Shown: positions 8,340-17,185 of the stretch, piece after piece | Position numbering within the stretch: position 1 is the stretch's first letter | How the letters are laid out: each line of letters begins with the position of its first letter | Source: an uncultured Flavihumibacter sp. | Lineage (GTDB): Bacteria; Bacteroidota; Bacteroidia; Chitinophagales; Chitinophagaceae | Reading direction: 5' to 3' | Assembly (NCBI GenBank): GCA_902168225.1 | Contig: CABHOW010000133.1 | Span: 1-32,911 of the forward strand | DNA: 32,911 nucleotides | The notes under the pieces: model-generated | Seen by the model: the letters and a program-made list of their open reading frames with translations, nothing else | The model's database searches: none | What the model was told of the DNA's origin: nothing | Translations under genes and position numbers: made by a program

Positions 8340-9419
8340 ATGGCCAATCGGGTAATAGCTTACGAGCATCTTTTTCAATTTGTAGTTAATGCATTCAGTG
8401 CTATCGGTTGCTCATTGGAAGATGCAACACTCGGTGCAACAGTTTTGTTATCTGCTGATCTAAGAGGAATTGATAGTCACGGTGTAGCTAGGTTAAGTGG
8501 TTATATCAGGCTTTGGCAAGCAAAACGAATAAACGCTATTCCCAACATCAAAAAAATCCATGAAACACCTTCAACAGCTGTAGTAGATGGTGATGCCGGA
8601 CTAGGTTTGGTTGTGGCGCCTTATGCCATGCGTATAGCCATGGCTAAAGCTGAAGAAGTTGGAACCGGTTGGGTTAGTGTGCAAAATTCCAACCATTTTG
8701 GTATTGCCGGTTATCATGCTATGATGGCATTGGAAAAAGATATGATCGGTATTGCGATGACGAACGCCAGTGCATTAGTGGCACCGACTTTTGGAAAAGA
8801 AAAAATGCTTGGTACAAATCCGATAGCGGTAGCCATTCCTGCCGGTAAGGAACCCGCTTTTGTGGCCGATTTTGCTACTACTACAGCAGCAAACGGTAAA
8901 CTCGAAATATTGCAAAGAAAAAGTGAAGATACGCCCTTCGGTTGGGTGCAAGATGCAGAGGGTAAAGAAAGCCAAGATGCCAATATCCTAAAAAAAGGGG
9001 GTGCTTTACTGCCTTTAGGTAGTGATAGGGAACATGGAAGCCATAAAGGATATGCATTAGGAAGTATTGTTGATATTTTTTCTGCGGTGCTTAGCGGTGC
9101 ATCCTATGGTCCTTGGGCTCCTCCCTTCCCTGCTTATATTCCCATCCCTACCGATATGCCGGGTAAAGGGTTAGGGCATTTTTTTGGTGCCATGCGTATC
9201 GACGCTTTCAGAACAGCAGAAGATTTCAAAATGCATATGGATCAGTGGATTCAGCGATTTAGAAATACAACGCCCATTCATGCCGAACAGCCTGTTCTAG
9301 TACCGGGTGATCCGGAAAGAATTTCAGAAACGATAAGGAGAAAAGAAGGAATACCATTATACGAATCAGTATATAAAGATTTGGTAGAAACGGCATCATT
9401 ATTGCACATCAATTTATAA
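8340..9419 (+). CDS. Ldh-family (malate/L-lactate/ureidoglycolate-type) dehydrogenase
   Basis: NAD(P)-dependent 2-hydroxyacid dehydrogenase of the Ldh_2 family (malate/L-lactate dehydrogenase-like, with YiaK and AllD as relatives), structurally distinct from classical MDH/LDH. Diagnostic features are DLRGIDSHGVARL (about residues 40-52) with the catalytic-type histidine, the SNHFGIAGYHAM block, and the FATTTAANGKLEI segment of the substrate and cofactor pocket. The 359-residue length is typical. The exact substrate cannot be read from the sequence. ATG at 8340, 2 bp after ssb; a secreted chitinase follows 5 bp later. The grouping looks like a loose transcript rather than a pathway. Confidence 0.85.
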   Translation: MANRVIAYEHLFQFVVNAFSAIGCSLEDATLGATVLLSADLRGIDSHGVARLSGYIRLWQAKRINAIPNIKKIHETPSTAVVDGDAGLGLVVAPYAMRIAMAKAEEVGTGWVSVQNSNHFGIAGYHAMMALEKDMIGIAMTNASALVAPTFGKEKMLGTNPIAVAIPAGKEPAFVADFATTTAANGKLEILQRKSEDTPFGWVQDAEGKESQDANILKKGGALLPLGSDREHGSHKGYALGSIVDIFSAVLSGASYGPWAPPFPAYIPIPTDMPGKGLGHFFGAMRIDAFRTAEDFKMHMDQWIQRFRNTTPIHAEQPVLVPGDPERISETIRRKEGIPLYESVYKDLVETASLLHINL

Positions 9420-9424
9420 ACAGT

Positions 9425-10270
9425 ATGCGAATTTTTGTAATCGTAATATTTTTTCTTTGGCGTACTATGCTGCTGGCATCTCCGCATCCTATTGAGCGAT
9501 ACTTGAATAAAACAGTTTGGAATAAACTTTTTCCAAACAGGTATGCCCTATCAAAAGATAGGAGAGCCTATGCTAAAAACTTACCGATAAAAGAATTTTA
9601 TAGCTATGAAGCTTTTCTTAAAGCTGCACAACGATTCCCTGATTTTTTAAAAAATGGTTCAACGGTAAGCCAAAAAAGAGAATTAGCTGCTTTTCTGGCA
9701 ACCATGGCTCATGAAACAAGTGGGGGGTGGGATGATGCTCCCGGCGGCAATTTCGCATGGGGTTTATATTTTGTAGAAGAGAATGGGTGTGAAAATGGAT
9801 GCCCACATTATAGCGACACAACAAAAAAACTATTCCCACCGGTTGCTGATAAATCATATCATGGAAGAGGTCCTATCCAACTAAGTTGGAATTATAACTA
9901 TGCTCAGTTTAGTAAATTCTATTTTGGAAATCAAAATAAATTATTGAATGAGCCGGAATTAGTATCGAAAGATCCCGTCCTTTGCTTTGCATCCTTATTT
10001 TGGTTTTGGACTACTCCACAATACCCTAAGCCTTCTTGTAACGCTATCATGAGTGGACAATGGATACCCGAAAAAAAAGATAGTCTGGCAAATAGACTTC
10101 CGGGATTCGGGGCTGTTATGAATATTATCAATGGCGGATTAGAGTGCGGATCAAACCCTTCTCCTAAAAATAAATACAGATTGGACTGGTATTATTATTT
10201 CTGTAAGTTTTTTGGCGTAAGTGCCGGTCCTAATAGTAGTTGCAGCGAGCAGAAACCATTTGGCACATAA
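9425..10270 (+). CDS. Secreted GH19-family chitinase
   Basis: Glycoside hydrolase family 19 (plant class I-like chitinase; some members act on peptidoglycan). A hydrophobic N-terminus (residues 1-19, ending LLASPHP) looks like a signal peptide. The motif AHETSGGW gives the catalytic acid E97. The second acidic residue expected 22 residues later is E119 in LYFVEENG. The SYHGRGPIQLSWNYNY block (144-159) is the substrate-cleft signature, and AVMNIINGGLECG (230-242) is the C-terminal family motif. Six or more cysteines fit an exported protein. No carbohydrate-binding module is present. It would cleave chitin, or cell-wall glycan, outside the cytoplasm. ATG start 5 bp after the dehydrogenase gene. 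281 residues. Confidence 0.9.
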   Translation: MRIFVIVIFFLWRTMLLASPHPIERYLNKTVWNKLFPNRYALSKDRRAYAKNLPIKEFYSYEAFLKAAQRFPDFLKNGSTVSQKRELAAFLATMAHETSGGWDDAPGGNFAWGLYFVEENGCENGCPHYSDTTKKLFPPVADKSYHGRGPIQLSWNYNYAQFSKFYFGNQNKLLNEPELVSKDPVLCFASLFWFWTTPQYPKPSCNAIMSGQWIPEKKDSLANRLPGFGAVMNIINGGLECGSNPSPKNKYRLDWYYYFCKFFGVSAGPNSSCSEQKPFGT

Positions 10271-10294
10271 ACCAATTCTTTCCCTCATGTATAG

Positions 10295-10302
10295 TACATT
10301 TG
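10295..10302 (+). promoter_or_regulatory. Candidate -7 box for aspartate kinase
   Basis: TACATTTG matches TAnnTTTG and would give a leader of about 35 nt before the ATG at 10345. No convincing -33 element is seen. Confidence 0.45.
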
Positions 10303-10344
10303 CTAGTATTATATAACTTTTAAAAAATAACGGGGGAGGGGATC

Positions 10345-11664
10345 ATGAAAGTAATGAAGTTTGGCGGTACCAGCGTTGGTAAACCGGCACGCATGCAAGA
10401 AGTAGCTCAATTAGTTACGAAAGATGATGAACAAAAAATTGTTGTTTTAAGCGCATTAAGCGGAACCACTAATGCATTAGTTGAAATCAGTAATAGCCTT
10501 GCAGCAGGCGACAGAAATAGTGCTAAACAGAAAATTGAACAATTATCATCACACTACCATCAATTTATTAATGATTTGGTTTCAACTGCTGAAGCACAAG
10601 AGAAAGCAAAACGAATTATTGCAGAACACTTCGATTTCTTGCATATTATTTTGCGTATTTCCTTTAGTGAAGCTTTGAATAAAGATATCTTAGCCCAAGG
10701 GGAATTGATGAGTACCAAACTCTTCAGCGTTTATTTAGACGAAAAAGGTATTGATCATATGTTACTTCCTGCATTAGAGTTTATGACAATTGACGCCAAT
10801 GAAGAACCACAATTGGGAAGTATTAAAGTGAAGTTAGCGCAACTATTAAAAAAACATAAGGATAAAAAAATATTAGTAACCCAGGGTTATATCTGCAAAA
10901 ATGCCAGGGGAGAAGTTGATAATTTAAAAAGAGGAGGCAGTGATTATACCGCTTCTCTGATAGCAGCGGCTTGCCATGCATCAGTTTGCGAAATTTGGAC
11001 TGATATCGATGGTATGCATAATAATGATCCACGAATTGTACATAAAACCGTTGCTATAGAGCAATTAAGTTTTGATGAAGCAGCAGAACTTGCTTATTTT
11101 GGAGCAAAGATTTTACATCCCACTTGTATTTGGCCGGCTCAACAAGAAAACGTTCCCGTAAAACTGTTAAATACCATGCAACCCGATGCAAAGGGAACCG
11201 TAATTACTAAGGAAGCCGGTAGTGTGGGTGTAAAAGCAGTTGCAGCTAAAGACGGAATCATTGCCATTAAGATAAAGAGTAGCCGTATGTTATTGGCTTA
11301 TGGTTTCTTAAGAAAAGTATTTGAGGTATTTGAGAAGTATAAAACTTCAATTGATATGATCACTACATCGGAAGTGGCTGTTTCCGTTACAATCGATAAT
11401 GCTTTATTCTTAGACCAAATTATTAAAGAACTCGAACCATTTGGTTCAGTAGATATCCAAAAAAACCAAACTATTGTATCTATTGTGGGTAATGAAATTG
11501 CACAAACTGAAAATGTGCTGCAAAAGCTTTTCGATGCGTTAAAAGAAGTTTCTGTAACTATGGTAAGTTATGGGGGAAGCACTCATAATATATCTTTACT
11601 TGTTCCAGGTAGTGATAAGCATAAAACACTACAATTATTAAATAAAGGATTATTTGGTATGTAA
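10345..11664 (+). CDS. lysC: Aspartate kinase (monofunctional)
   Basis: Phosphorylates L-aspartate, the entry step to lysine, threonine, methionine and diaminopimelate. The kinase signature is KFGGTSVGKP (residues 5-14). A nucleotide-binding segment GGSDYTASLIAAA and the aspartate-site region FGAKILHP follow. Two ACT regulatory domains occupy about residues 300-439, implying allosteric control by an amino acid. There is no homoserine dehydrogenase domain, so it is not a ThrA-type fusion. The start has an unusual purine block, GGGGGAGGGG at 10332-10341, only 3 bases before the ATG. The next gene begins 10 bp after the stop. 439 residues. Confidence 0.94.
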   Translation: MKVMKFGGTSVGKPARMQEVAQLVTKDDEQKIVVLSALSGTTNALVEISNSLAAGDRNSAKQKIEQLSSHYHQFINDLVSTAEAQEKAKRIIAEHFDFLHIILRISFSEALNKDILAQGELMSTKLFSVYLDEKGIDHMLLPALEFMTIDANEEPQLGSIKVKLAQLLKKHKDKKILVTQGYICKNARGEVDNLKRGGSDYTASLIAAACHASVCEIWTDIDGMHNNDPRIVHKTVAIEQLSFDEAAELAYFGAKILHPTCIWPAQQENVPVKLLNTMQPDAKGTVITKEAGSVGVKAVAAKDGIIAIKIKSSRMLLAYGFLRKVFEVFEKYKTSIDMITTSEVAVSVTIDNALFLDQIIKELEPFGSVDIQKNQTIVSIVGNEIAQTENVLQKLFDALKEVSVTMVSYGGSTHNISLLVPGSDKHKTLQLLNKGLFGM

Positions 11665-11674
11665 AAATGATAAT

Positions 11675-12799
11675 ATGCGTAAAATTAGTTTATCTGTTTT
11701 CTTGTTGCTATGTAGTTTTTTAGCACAATCGCAGCAAATATTAAAAGGCAGACTTATTGCCGAAGACACCCGTTTACCTGTTAATGCAGCTAGTATTTAT
11801 CTAAGCAATACTAGTGCGGGAACTATTTCTAAAAATGATGGTAGTTTTCAAATTCACCCATTCCCTAATGGCCGCTATGATTTGGTTGTATCGGTCTTGG
11901 GATTTGAAACTTATGTTATTGCTGTTCAATCTAATAAATTACCCGACTTTTTAGAAATTGTATTAAAACCTAAGGTGAATGATTTACAGGAAATAGTAGT
12001 AGAGCCCTATGATAAAAACGGATGGGAAAAATGGGGAAATTTCTTCAAGAATAATTTAATAGGAAAAACGCCTAATTCATTTGATTGTGAATTGAAGAAT
12101 CCCGAAGTTGTAAAATTCAGATTTAAAAAGAAGGAAAATATTCTTAAAGCAATTGCGGATGAGCCTTTGGTGATCGAAAACAAAGCCCTCGGATATATAC
12201 TCAAGTATAGCCTCACCGCATTTGAATTCAATTTTACGACAAATATTTTTTATTATCAGGGTTACCCGTTTTTTACTGAGATGGAAACTAATAATCCTTC
12301 TAAAATTAAGAAATGGCAAAGAAACCGGTTTGATGCCTATCAGGGCTCTCTGATGCATTTTATGAGAGCTGTATTCAGAAATAGAATAGCAGAAGAAGGA
12401 TTTGAAGTAAGAAAAGTTTTTCATGAAGAAAAAATACCAGGCACTGCTTTTTCTAGTACTAGAACATATGATTATGTGAGTGACTATTTATTACGTGGTG
12501 ATAGTATCGCTTTTCGAGTGGATAGTACCACAGTAGGAATGTGGTTTAGTGATAATCTTCAAGTCACTTATCCGGCAAAACGGATGTCCAATTATTATAC
12601 AAAGGAATATCGTAGGTCAGAACCGATTGGACCTCAAACTGCAGAAATTGTGATGCCCAATAAAAATGCACACATTTATATTACTGCGAATGGAGGGTAT
12701 TACTATGGGAAGGATCTAATAGTACTTGCTTACTGGGCATGGTCGGAAAAATTATCGAATTTGTTGCCATTAGAATTCAAAGCGCCATTCAAAGAATAA
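11675..12799 (+). CDS. Exported CarboxypepD_reg-like domain protein
   Basis: Secreted or outer-membrane-facing protein of a type common in Bacteroidota; the specific role is unknown. The signal peptide is MRKISLSVFLLLCSFLAQSQ, followed by a carboxypeptidase-regulatory-like beta-sandwich (about residues 22-105: GRLIAEDTRLPVNAASIYL, GSFQIHPFPNGRYDLVVSVLGFE), the module that usually precedes TonB-receptor plugs. Here no plug or barrel follows. The remaining 265 residues are a charged domain found behind this module in other Bacteroidota hypothetical proteins. The start at 11675 fits the signal peptide and leaves 10 bp after lysC; the frame is open from 11654. It is probably cotranscribed with lysC, although the functions seem unrelated. 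Confidence 0.78.
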   Translation: MRKISLSVFLLLCSFLAQSQQILKGRLIAEDTRLPVNAASIYLSNTSAGTISKNDGSFQIHPFPNGRYDLVVSVLGFETYVIAVQSNKLPDFLEIVLKPKVNDLQEIVVEPYDKNGWEKWGNFFKNNLIGKTPNSFDCELKNPEVVKFRFKKKENILKAIADEPLVIENKALGYILKYSLTAFEFNFTTNIFYYQGYPFFTEMETNNPSKIKKWQRNRFDAYQGSLMHFMRAVFRNRIAEEGFEVRKVFHEEKIPGTAFSSTRTYDYVSDYLLRGDSIAFRVDSTTVGMWFSDNLQVTYPAKRMSNYYTKEYRRSEPIGPQTAEIVMPNKNAHIYITANGGYYYGKDLIVLAYWAWSEKLSNLLPLEFKAPFKE

Positions 12800-13001
12800 A
12801 ACATAGCTGTGGAACAAGATAATCTTACTCAAGATGAAATCAGTTTATTGAGCAAATAAAAAAAAGGGTGTAACCAGTAAATGAGTATGAGCTGGTGGCT
12901 ATTGTTTTAGAGGCTTTTTAAATACTAATGGGTTCCAAAATTGGACTGATCGAGGAGTTATCGATAGCTGATTAAATCGTATATTCAGTAAAATTTTCAG
13001 C
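12800..13001. other. Intergenic stretch without a convincing gene
   Basis: Holds only very short reading frames: a 16-codon GTG frame at 12809-12859 and a few 10-15 codon ATG frames. There is no terminator-like hairpin and no clear TAnnTTTG box. It could contain the decayed end of a lost gene, but nothing supports a specific identity. Confidence 0.5.
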
Positions 13002-13460
13002 ATGATCAGTAAGGCATTAACCGTTGAGGAATACCTATCGCAAGTGGCCCCGGATAAACAAGCAGCCCTGGAGAAACTGCGGAAGATTATTAAAAAAAAT
13101 ATTCCCAAAGGATTTCAAGAAACCATGAGTTATGGTATGATAGGTTATGTGGTACCTCACAAACTTTATCCTAAGGGATACCACTGTTCGCCCAAAGATC
13201 CTTTACCATTTTTGAATATTGCAGCACAAAAAAATTTTATTGCCTTGTATCATATGTGTATATATGCAGATGGCGCTTTATATAAGTGGTTTACAACGGA
13301 ATATGGAAAACATACCAAAGCCAAGTTGGATATGGGTAAAAGCTGTATACGTTTTAAGAAACCGGAAGATATACCTTACGATTTAATTGCTGAACTCGCG
13401 CAAAAGATTACACCCGAGCAGTGGATAGAAAGATATGAAAAGGCTTTTGTGAAGAAATAA
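13002..13460 (+). CDS. DUF1801 (YdhG-like) domain protein
   Basis: Small cytosolic protein of the DUF1801/YdhG family, biochemical role unknown. The hallmark is an N-terminal helical segment (VEEYLSQVAPDKQAALEKLR) followed by IPKGFQETMSYGMIGYVVPHK, then a beta-rich part with FLNIAAQKNFIALYHM and CIRFKKPEDIPYDLIAEL. These are the usual conserved blocks of the family. 152 residues. ATG at 13002. It ends directly in front of a strong terminator hairpin shared with the convergent queA. Confidence 0.85.
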   Translation: MISKALTVEEYLSQVAPDKQAALEKLRKIIKKNIPKGFQETMSYGMIGYVVPHKLYPKGYHCSPKDPLPFLNIAAQKNFIALYHMCIYADGALYKWFTTEYGKHTKAKLDMGKSCIRFKKPEDIPYDLIAELAQKITPEQWIERYEKAFVKK

Positions 13461-13486
13461 AAAAGGGGATCGATTGATCCCCTTTT
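13461..13486. terminator. Bidirectional rho-independent terminator
   Basis: A perfect 11-bp stem (AAAAGGGGATC / GATCCCCTTTT) with loop GATT sits between the DUF1801 stop (13460) and the queA stop (13489). The A and T tracts are part of the stem on both sides, so it can end transcription from either direction. Confidence 0.92.
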
Positions 13487-13488
13487 AG

Positions 13489-14538
13489 TTAGATGATTAA
13501 TAACGCATCTCCATAACTAAAGAATCGATATTTATCTTTAATTGCTTTTTTATAGGCTTCCATAGCTAAATCATATCCCGCAAATGCGCAAGTCATGATT
13601 AGCAAACTGGTTTTTGGTAAATGAAAATTTGTAACTAAACTATCTGCCACATTAAAATTATAAGGTGGGTGAATAAAGTGGTTTGTCCAACCCTCACTTG
13701 GTTTTAATAATTTTTGTGCGGTGAAACTGCTTTCCATAGCACGCATGGTAGTGGTACCAATGGAGCAGATGCGTTTACCATTTTCTTTCGCTTTATTTAC
13801 TATCGCACAGGCTTCTTCATCGATGGCATAGTATTCAGCATCCATTTTATGTTTGCTGAGATCTTCCACTTCAATAGGTCGGAATGTTCCTAAACCTGTG
13901 TGCAGTGTTACTTCTGCAAAACGGATACCTTGTATTTCGCAACGTTTAATCAATTCTTTACTAAAGTGTAAGCCTGCTGTTGGCGCTGCTACGGCACCTT
14001 CATGTTTAGCATAAACGGTTTGGTAGCGCTCCTTATCTTCTTCATCGGGTTTGCGCTTGATATATTTTGGTAAAGGGGTTTCACCTAAGAACTCCAGCAT
14101 TTTTTTAAAACTGTTATCATCATCATCCCATAAGAAGCGGATGGTTCTTCCGCGGCTGGTTGTGTTATCAATTACTTCGGCTACCAATTCCTCATTATCG
14201 CCAAAATAGAGTTTATTGCCAACACGAATTTTTCTTGCGGGATCAACGATCACATCCCATAGGCGATTTGGCTTATTCAATTCACGTAATAAAAACACTT
14301 CAATTTTAGCACCTGTTTTTTCTTTACGGCCATACATACGAGCCGGAAATACTTTGGTATTATTCACAACAAAAACATCTTTATCGTCGAAATACTCGAG
14401 AATGTCTTTGAAGTGGCGGTTTTCCATATGCCCACTTTTACGGTCTACCACCATCATGCGGCTGTCTTCGCGCTTTTTGGTAGGGTTTTGGGCAATCAGG
14501 TTGAGAGGGAGGTCGAACTTAAACTGAGATAATTTCAT
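13489..14538 (-). CDS. queA: S-adenosylmethionine:tRNA ribosyltransferase-isomerase
   Basis: Converts preQ1-tRNA to epoxyqueuosine-tRNA in queuosine synthesis, using SAM as ribosyl donor. Recognisable blocks are the N-terminal [24 protein letters not shown], then [25 protein letters not shown] (the most conserved stretch), [19 protein letters not shown] and the C-terminal [12 protein letters not shown]. With the ATG at 14538 it is 349 residues, the family norm. An in-frame ATG at 14589 would add 17 residues that do not look like QueA. Its promoter region is shared with ccmC and carries several ATTGGGTA boxes. The leader would be about 100 nt. I saw no clear preQ1 aptamer in it. Confidence 0.94.
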   Translation of the reverse strand: MKLSQFKFDLPLNLIAQNPTKKREDSRMMVVDRKSGHMENRHFKDILEYFDDKDVFVVNNTKVFPARMYGRKEKTGAKIEVFLLRELNKPNRLWDVIVDPARKIRVGNKLYFGDNEELVAEVIDNTTSRGRTIRFLWDDDDNSFKKMLEFLGETPLPKYIKRKPDEEDKERYQTVYAKHEGAVAAPTAGLHFSKELIKRCEIQGIRFAEVTLHTGLGTFRPIEVEDLSKHKMDAEYYAIDEEACAIVNKAKENGKRICSIGTTTMRAMESSFTAQKLLKPSEGWTNHFIHPPYNFNVADSLVTNFHLPKTSLLIMTCAFAGYDLAMEAYKKAIKDKYRFFSYGDALLII

Positions 14539-14652
14539 GTGTCTGATCTGATTTTTACTTTTTAGATAGCCACATTCAGGTTGACGCATATACGCCTTCG
14601 GCGGATAGGGGCGACTCGCTTCATGTTACGGCATGAAAATTTTTGAGAGCGG

Positions 14653-14660
14653 CAAAATTA
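14653..14660 (-). promoter_or_regulatory. Candidate -7 box for queA
   Basis: TAATTTTG on the minus strand matches TAnnTTTG. An ATTGGGTAAATT box ends 4 bases upstream of it, where a -33 region or operator would lie. The predicted leader to the ATG at 14538 is a little over 100 nt and contains a small CGCC-GAA-GGCG hairpin. Confidence 0.5.
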
Positions 14661-14664
14661 CAAC

Positions 14665-14713
14665 AATTTACCCAATCCCCCAACACCCGTCAGACGCTAT
14701 TATTGGGTAAATT
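14665..14713. promoter_or_regulatory. Inverted repeat AATTTACCCAAT / ATTGGGTAAATT between queA and ccmC
   Basis: A perfect 12-bp inverted repeat: AATTTACCCAAT at 14665-14676 and ATTGGGTAAATT at 14702-14713, with 25 bp between the arms. One arm abuts the queA -7 box, the other lies on the ccmC side. A third copy, ATTGGGTATT, is at 14724-14733, and a fourth, inverted (AATACCCAAT), is at 14797-14806 just before the ccmC start. Probably operator sites; the regulator is unknown. Confidence 0.6.
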
Positions 14714-14749
14714 TTACACGTTCATTGGGTATTTTGGTTTGCTTTCACC

Positions 14750-14757
14750 TAATTTTG
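14750..14757 (+). promoter_or_regulatory. Candidate -7 box for ccmC
   Basis: TAATTTTG, identical to the queA -7 box on the opposite strand. The TTG of the ATTGGGTA copy at 14724 lies 22 bp upstream and could act as the -33 element. The leader would be about 45 nt and ends in another inverted ATTGGGTA copy. Confidence 0.5.
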
Positions 14758-14807
14758 CCCCCGATTCAACAACTTAATGTTGAACCAGGTGTTATTAATA
14801 CCCAATT

Positions 14808-15488
14808 ATGATTCGACAACGCTGGTGGAAGATATTGTCATTTTTACTCCTACTTTATACCTGTATATATGGTTTCTATGTAAAAGTGCCCCGGCTCGAC
14901 GATCGCATGCAGGAATCAATTCGAAACTTCTTTTTTCATGTACCCATGTGGTTTGGAATGATGATTCTTCTTTTTGTATCGGTATGGTATTCCGTAAAAT
15001 ATTTGCGTAATCCAACGATTCAAAATGATGCTAATGCCGCCGCTTTTGCAGCAACCGGAACTGTTTTCGGAATGCTTGGTTTATTTACGGGTGCAATATG
15101 GGCCAATTACCAATGGGGTAGCCCCTGGAGCGGCGATCCTAAACAGAATGGTGCGGCCATAGCAATGCTTATTTATCTGGCTTATTTTGTGTTGAGAGGA
15201 AGTATTACTGACGACGTTAAAAAAGCACGTATCGGAGCTGTGTACAATGTATTCGCTTTCTTTATGCTATTCCCTACCCTTTGGATATTACCTAGATTAA
15301 CTGAATCTCTTCACCCCGGTGGTCAAGGTAGCGAAGGCAATCCCGGTATCAACGGGAAAGATATGGATACTCATATGCGTACAGTATTTTATCCCGCAGT
15401 TTTAGGATGGACCTTATTGGGTGTTTGGATCAGTACGATAAAAACAAGGTATACCTTATTAGCTTATAAAAAATTAATGCATGAATAA
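14808..15488 (+). CDS. ccmC: Cytochrome c biogenesis CcmC/CcsA-like haem-handling protein
   Basis: Integral membrane protein of the haem-handling family; in System I, CcmC loads haem onto CcmE. About six membrane segments are visible. The Trp-rich periplasmic motif appears as WGSPWSGDPKQNG (103-115), a variant of the classical WGxxWxWD, in the form I associate with Bacteroidota. Likely axial histidines are H44 (FFHVPMW) and H169 (SLHPGG), corresponding to the two conserved histidines of CcmC. 226 residues. The ATG is 2 bp from an inverted ATTGGGTA box. The CcmD-like gene overlaps its end by 8 bp. The usual neighbour ccmB is found 3.4 kb away on the other strand. Confidence 0.9.
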   Translation: MIRQRWWKILSFLLLLYTCIYGFYVKVPRLDDRMQESIRNFFFHVPMWFGMMILLFVSVWYSVKYLRNPTIQNDANAAAFAATGTVFGMLGLFTGAIWANYQWGSPWSGDPKQNGAAIAMLIYLAYFVLRGSITDDVKKARIGAVYNVFAFFMLFPTLWILPRLTESLHPGGQGSEGNPGINGKDMDTHMRTVFYPAVLGWTLLGVWISTIKTRYTLLAYKKLMHE

Positions 15489-15690
15489 GTTGAAAATCAT
15501 TGCTTTACTGTTATTGAACAGCTTTCTTTGCATAATAGTAAAAGCACAAGAAAAAGGAGGAGAAGGACTAATGCGTAGTAATGGAAAAATATTTGTAGTG
15601 ATGGCAGTAGTGGTAACCATTTTAATCGGACTATTTATTTATCTCGCAACCGTAGATCGTAAGATCACAAAACTAGAACAAGAGAAATAG
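15481..15690 (+). CDS. ccmD: CcmD-family small membrane protein
   Basis: 69-residue protein with an N-terminal signal-like hydrophobic stretch (LKIIALLLLNSFLCIIVKAQ), then one membrane segment (KIFVVMAVVVTILIGLFIYL) ending in a charged TVDRKITKLEQEK tail. That is the CcmD architecture in Bacteroidota. CcmD helps release holo-CcmE from the CcmABC complex. Its ATG lies inside the ccmC end (8-bp overlap), which supports translational coupling. The assignment rests on position and topology more than on sequence motifs. Confidence 0.8.
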   Translation: MNKLKIIALLLLNSFLCIIVKAQEKGGEGLMRSNGKIFVVMAVVVTILIGLFIYLATVDRKITKLEQEK

Positions 15691-15724
15691 CAAAATACCT
15701 ATATAACCAATAAATCGATTGCAC

Positions 15725-17146
15725 ATGTCAAATCAAACACCGTATAGCTTTTTTCAAAGTGTTGAGAAAAGTTTTGATAAAGCGGCCCAATTTACGCATT
15801 GGGAAAAAGGCTTACTCGAACAAATTAAAGCTTGTAATAGTATCTACAGCATGCGTTTCCCGGTTAAAATGGATGATGGAAGAATTGAAGTAATTGAAGC
15901 ATATCGAGTACAACATTCTCAGCATAAATCACCTTGTAAGGGCGGTATTCGTTTTAGTGATGAAGTGAATCAGGATGAAGTAATGGCATTGGCATCTTTA
16001 ATGACCTATAAATGCGCTATTGTTAATGTTCCTTTCGGTGGCGGTAAAGGCGGTATCAAGATTAATCCACGTTCTTATAGTGTGTACGAGTTAGAGAAAA
16101 TTACGCGCCGATATACCAGTGAATTGGTGAAGAAAAACTTTATTGGTCCGGGTATAGATGTGCCCGCCCCCGATTACGGAACCGGTGAAAGAGAAATGGC
16201 ATGGATTGTAGATACCTATGCTTCATTGAAGCCGGGTGAAATTGATGCTGCTGGTTGTGTAACCGGTAAGCCTATTACACAAGGGGGTGTTCGTGGAAGA
16301 AAAGAAGCAACCGGTTTGGGTGTTTTCTTTGGTATTCGCGAAGTATGTAATATGCCCGATGTGATGAAGCGCCTAGGATTAACTACCGGAGTTGAAAACA
16401 AAACAGTAGTGGTACAAGGTTTAGGAAATGTGGGTTATCATAGTGCTAAGTTTTTCCGCGAGCATGGCTCTAAAGTGATAGGCATTGCTGAATATGAAGG
16501 CGCTATTTATAATGAGAATGGATTGAATGAAGAAGAAGTTTTTCAGCATAGAAAAGCAACTGGATCTATTTTAAATTTCCCCGGTGCTACTAATTTGGCA
16601 AAAAGTAATGATGCATTGGAATTAGCTTGTGATATTTTAATTCCCGCCGCTTTAGAGAATGTAATCAACGGTACCAATGCCCCCAATGTAAAAGCAAAAA
16701 TTATTGGCGAAGCTGCCAATGGTCCGCTTACACCGGAAGCCGATGAGATTTTAGCTGCAAAAGGAATATTGGTTGTACCTGATATGTACTTAAATGCAGG
16801 TGGTGTAACCGTATCTTATTTTGAGTGGTTAAAGAACCTGAGTCATGTGCGTTATGGTAGAATGGAGAAGCGTTTTACAGAAAATATGAATACACATATC
16901 TTAAGTCAGATCGAATCATTAACCGATAAGAAAGTAACAGATACAGAACGTAAATTCATTTTGCACGGACCTGAAGAAGTAGACCTTGTGCATAGTGGTT
17001 TAGAAGAAACGATGATTACCGCAACCCGCGAAATCATGGATATTTGGCATAGCAATCCCGAAATACCCGATATGCGCACTGCTGCTTATGTATGTGCTAT
17101 CAATAAAGTAGGAACATCATACACTGAGTTAGGTATATTTCCATAA
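15725..17146 (+). CDS. gdhA: Glutamate dehydrogenase
   Basis: Interconverts glutamate and 2-oxoglutarate plus ammonium. The GLFV-dehydrogenase active-site signature is [14 protein letters not shown] (about residues 102-115) with catalytic lysine K108; K72 in [10 protein letters not shown] is in the substrate pocket. The Rossmann domain has [16 protein letters not shown] (about 228-243). The acidic residue after strand 2 (IGIAEYEG) leaves NAD versus NADP preference open. 473 residues from the ATG at 15725; a TTG two codons upstream is also in frame. It lies 34 bp after ccmD and may read through from that operon. It ends in a hairpin terminator at 17186-17215. Confidence 0.93.
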   Translation: MSNQTPYSFFQSVEKSFDKAAQFTHWEKGLLEQIKACNSIYSMRFPVKMDDGRIEVIEAYRVQHSQHKSPCKGGIRFSDEVNQDEVMALASLMTYKCAIVNVPFGGGKGGIKINPRSYSVYELEKITRRYTSELVKKNFIGPGIDVPAPDYGTGEREMAWIVDTYASLKPGEIDAAGCVTGKPITQGGVRGRKEATGLGVFFGIREVCNMPDVMKRLGLTTGVENKTVVVQGLGNVGYHSAKFFREHGSKVIGIAEYEGAIYNENGLNEEEVFQHRKATGSILNFPGATNLAKSNDALELACDILIPAALENVINGTNAPNVKAKIIGEAANGPLTPEADEILAAKGILVVPDMYLNAGGVTVSYFEWLKNLSHVRYGRMEKRFTENMNTHILSQIESLTDKKVTDTERKFILHGPEEVDLVHSGLEETMITATREIMDIWHSNPEIPDMRTAAYVCAINKVGTSYTELGIFP

Positions 17147-17185
17147 GGGAGTCGAAAAGACCAAAACTTGGAAGATAAAAAAGAG

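Noticed and set aside
12077..12424. 115-codon minus-strand frame
   Set aside because: Antisense to the CarboxypepD_reg-like gene; composition is that of a shadow frame.
12809..12859. 16-codon GTG frame after the CarboxypepD_reg-like gene
   Set aside because: Too short, no promoter or conserved motif; probably chance or a gene remnant.
14539..14652. preQ1 riboswitch upstream of queA
   Set aside because: I could not find the expected short hairpin plus A-rich tail of preQ1-I, nor a clear pseudoknot of the other classes.
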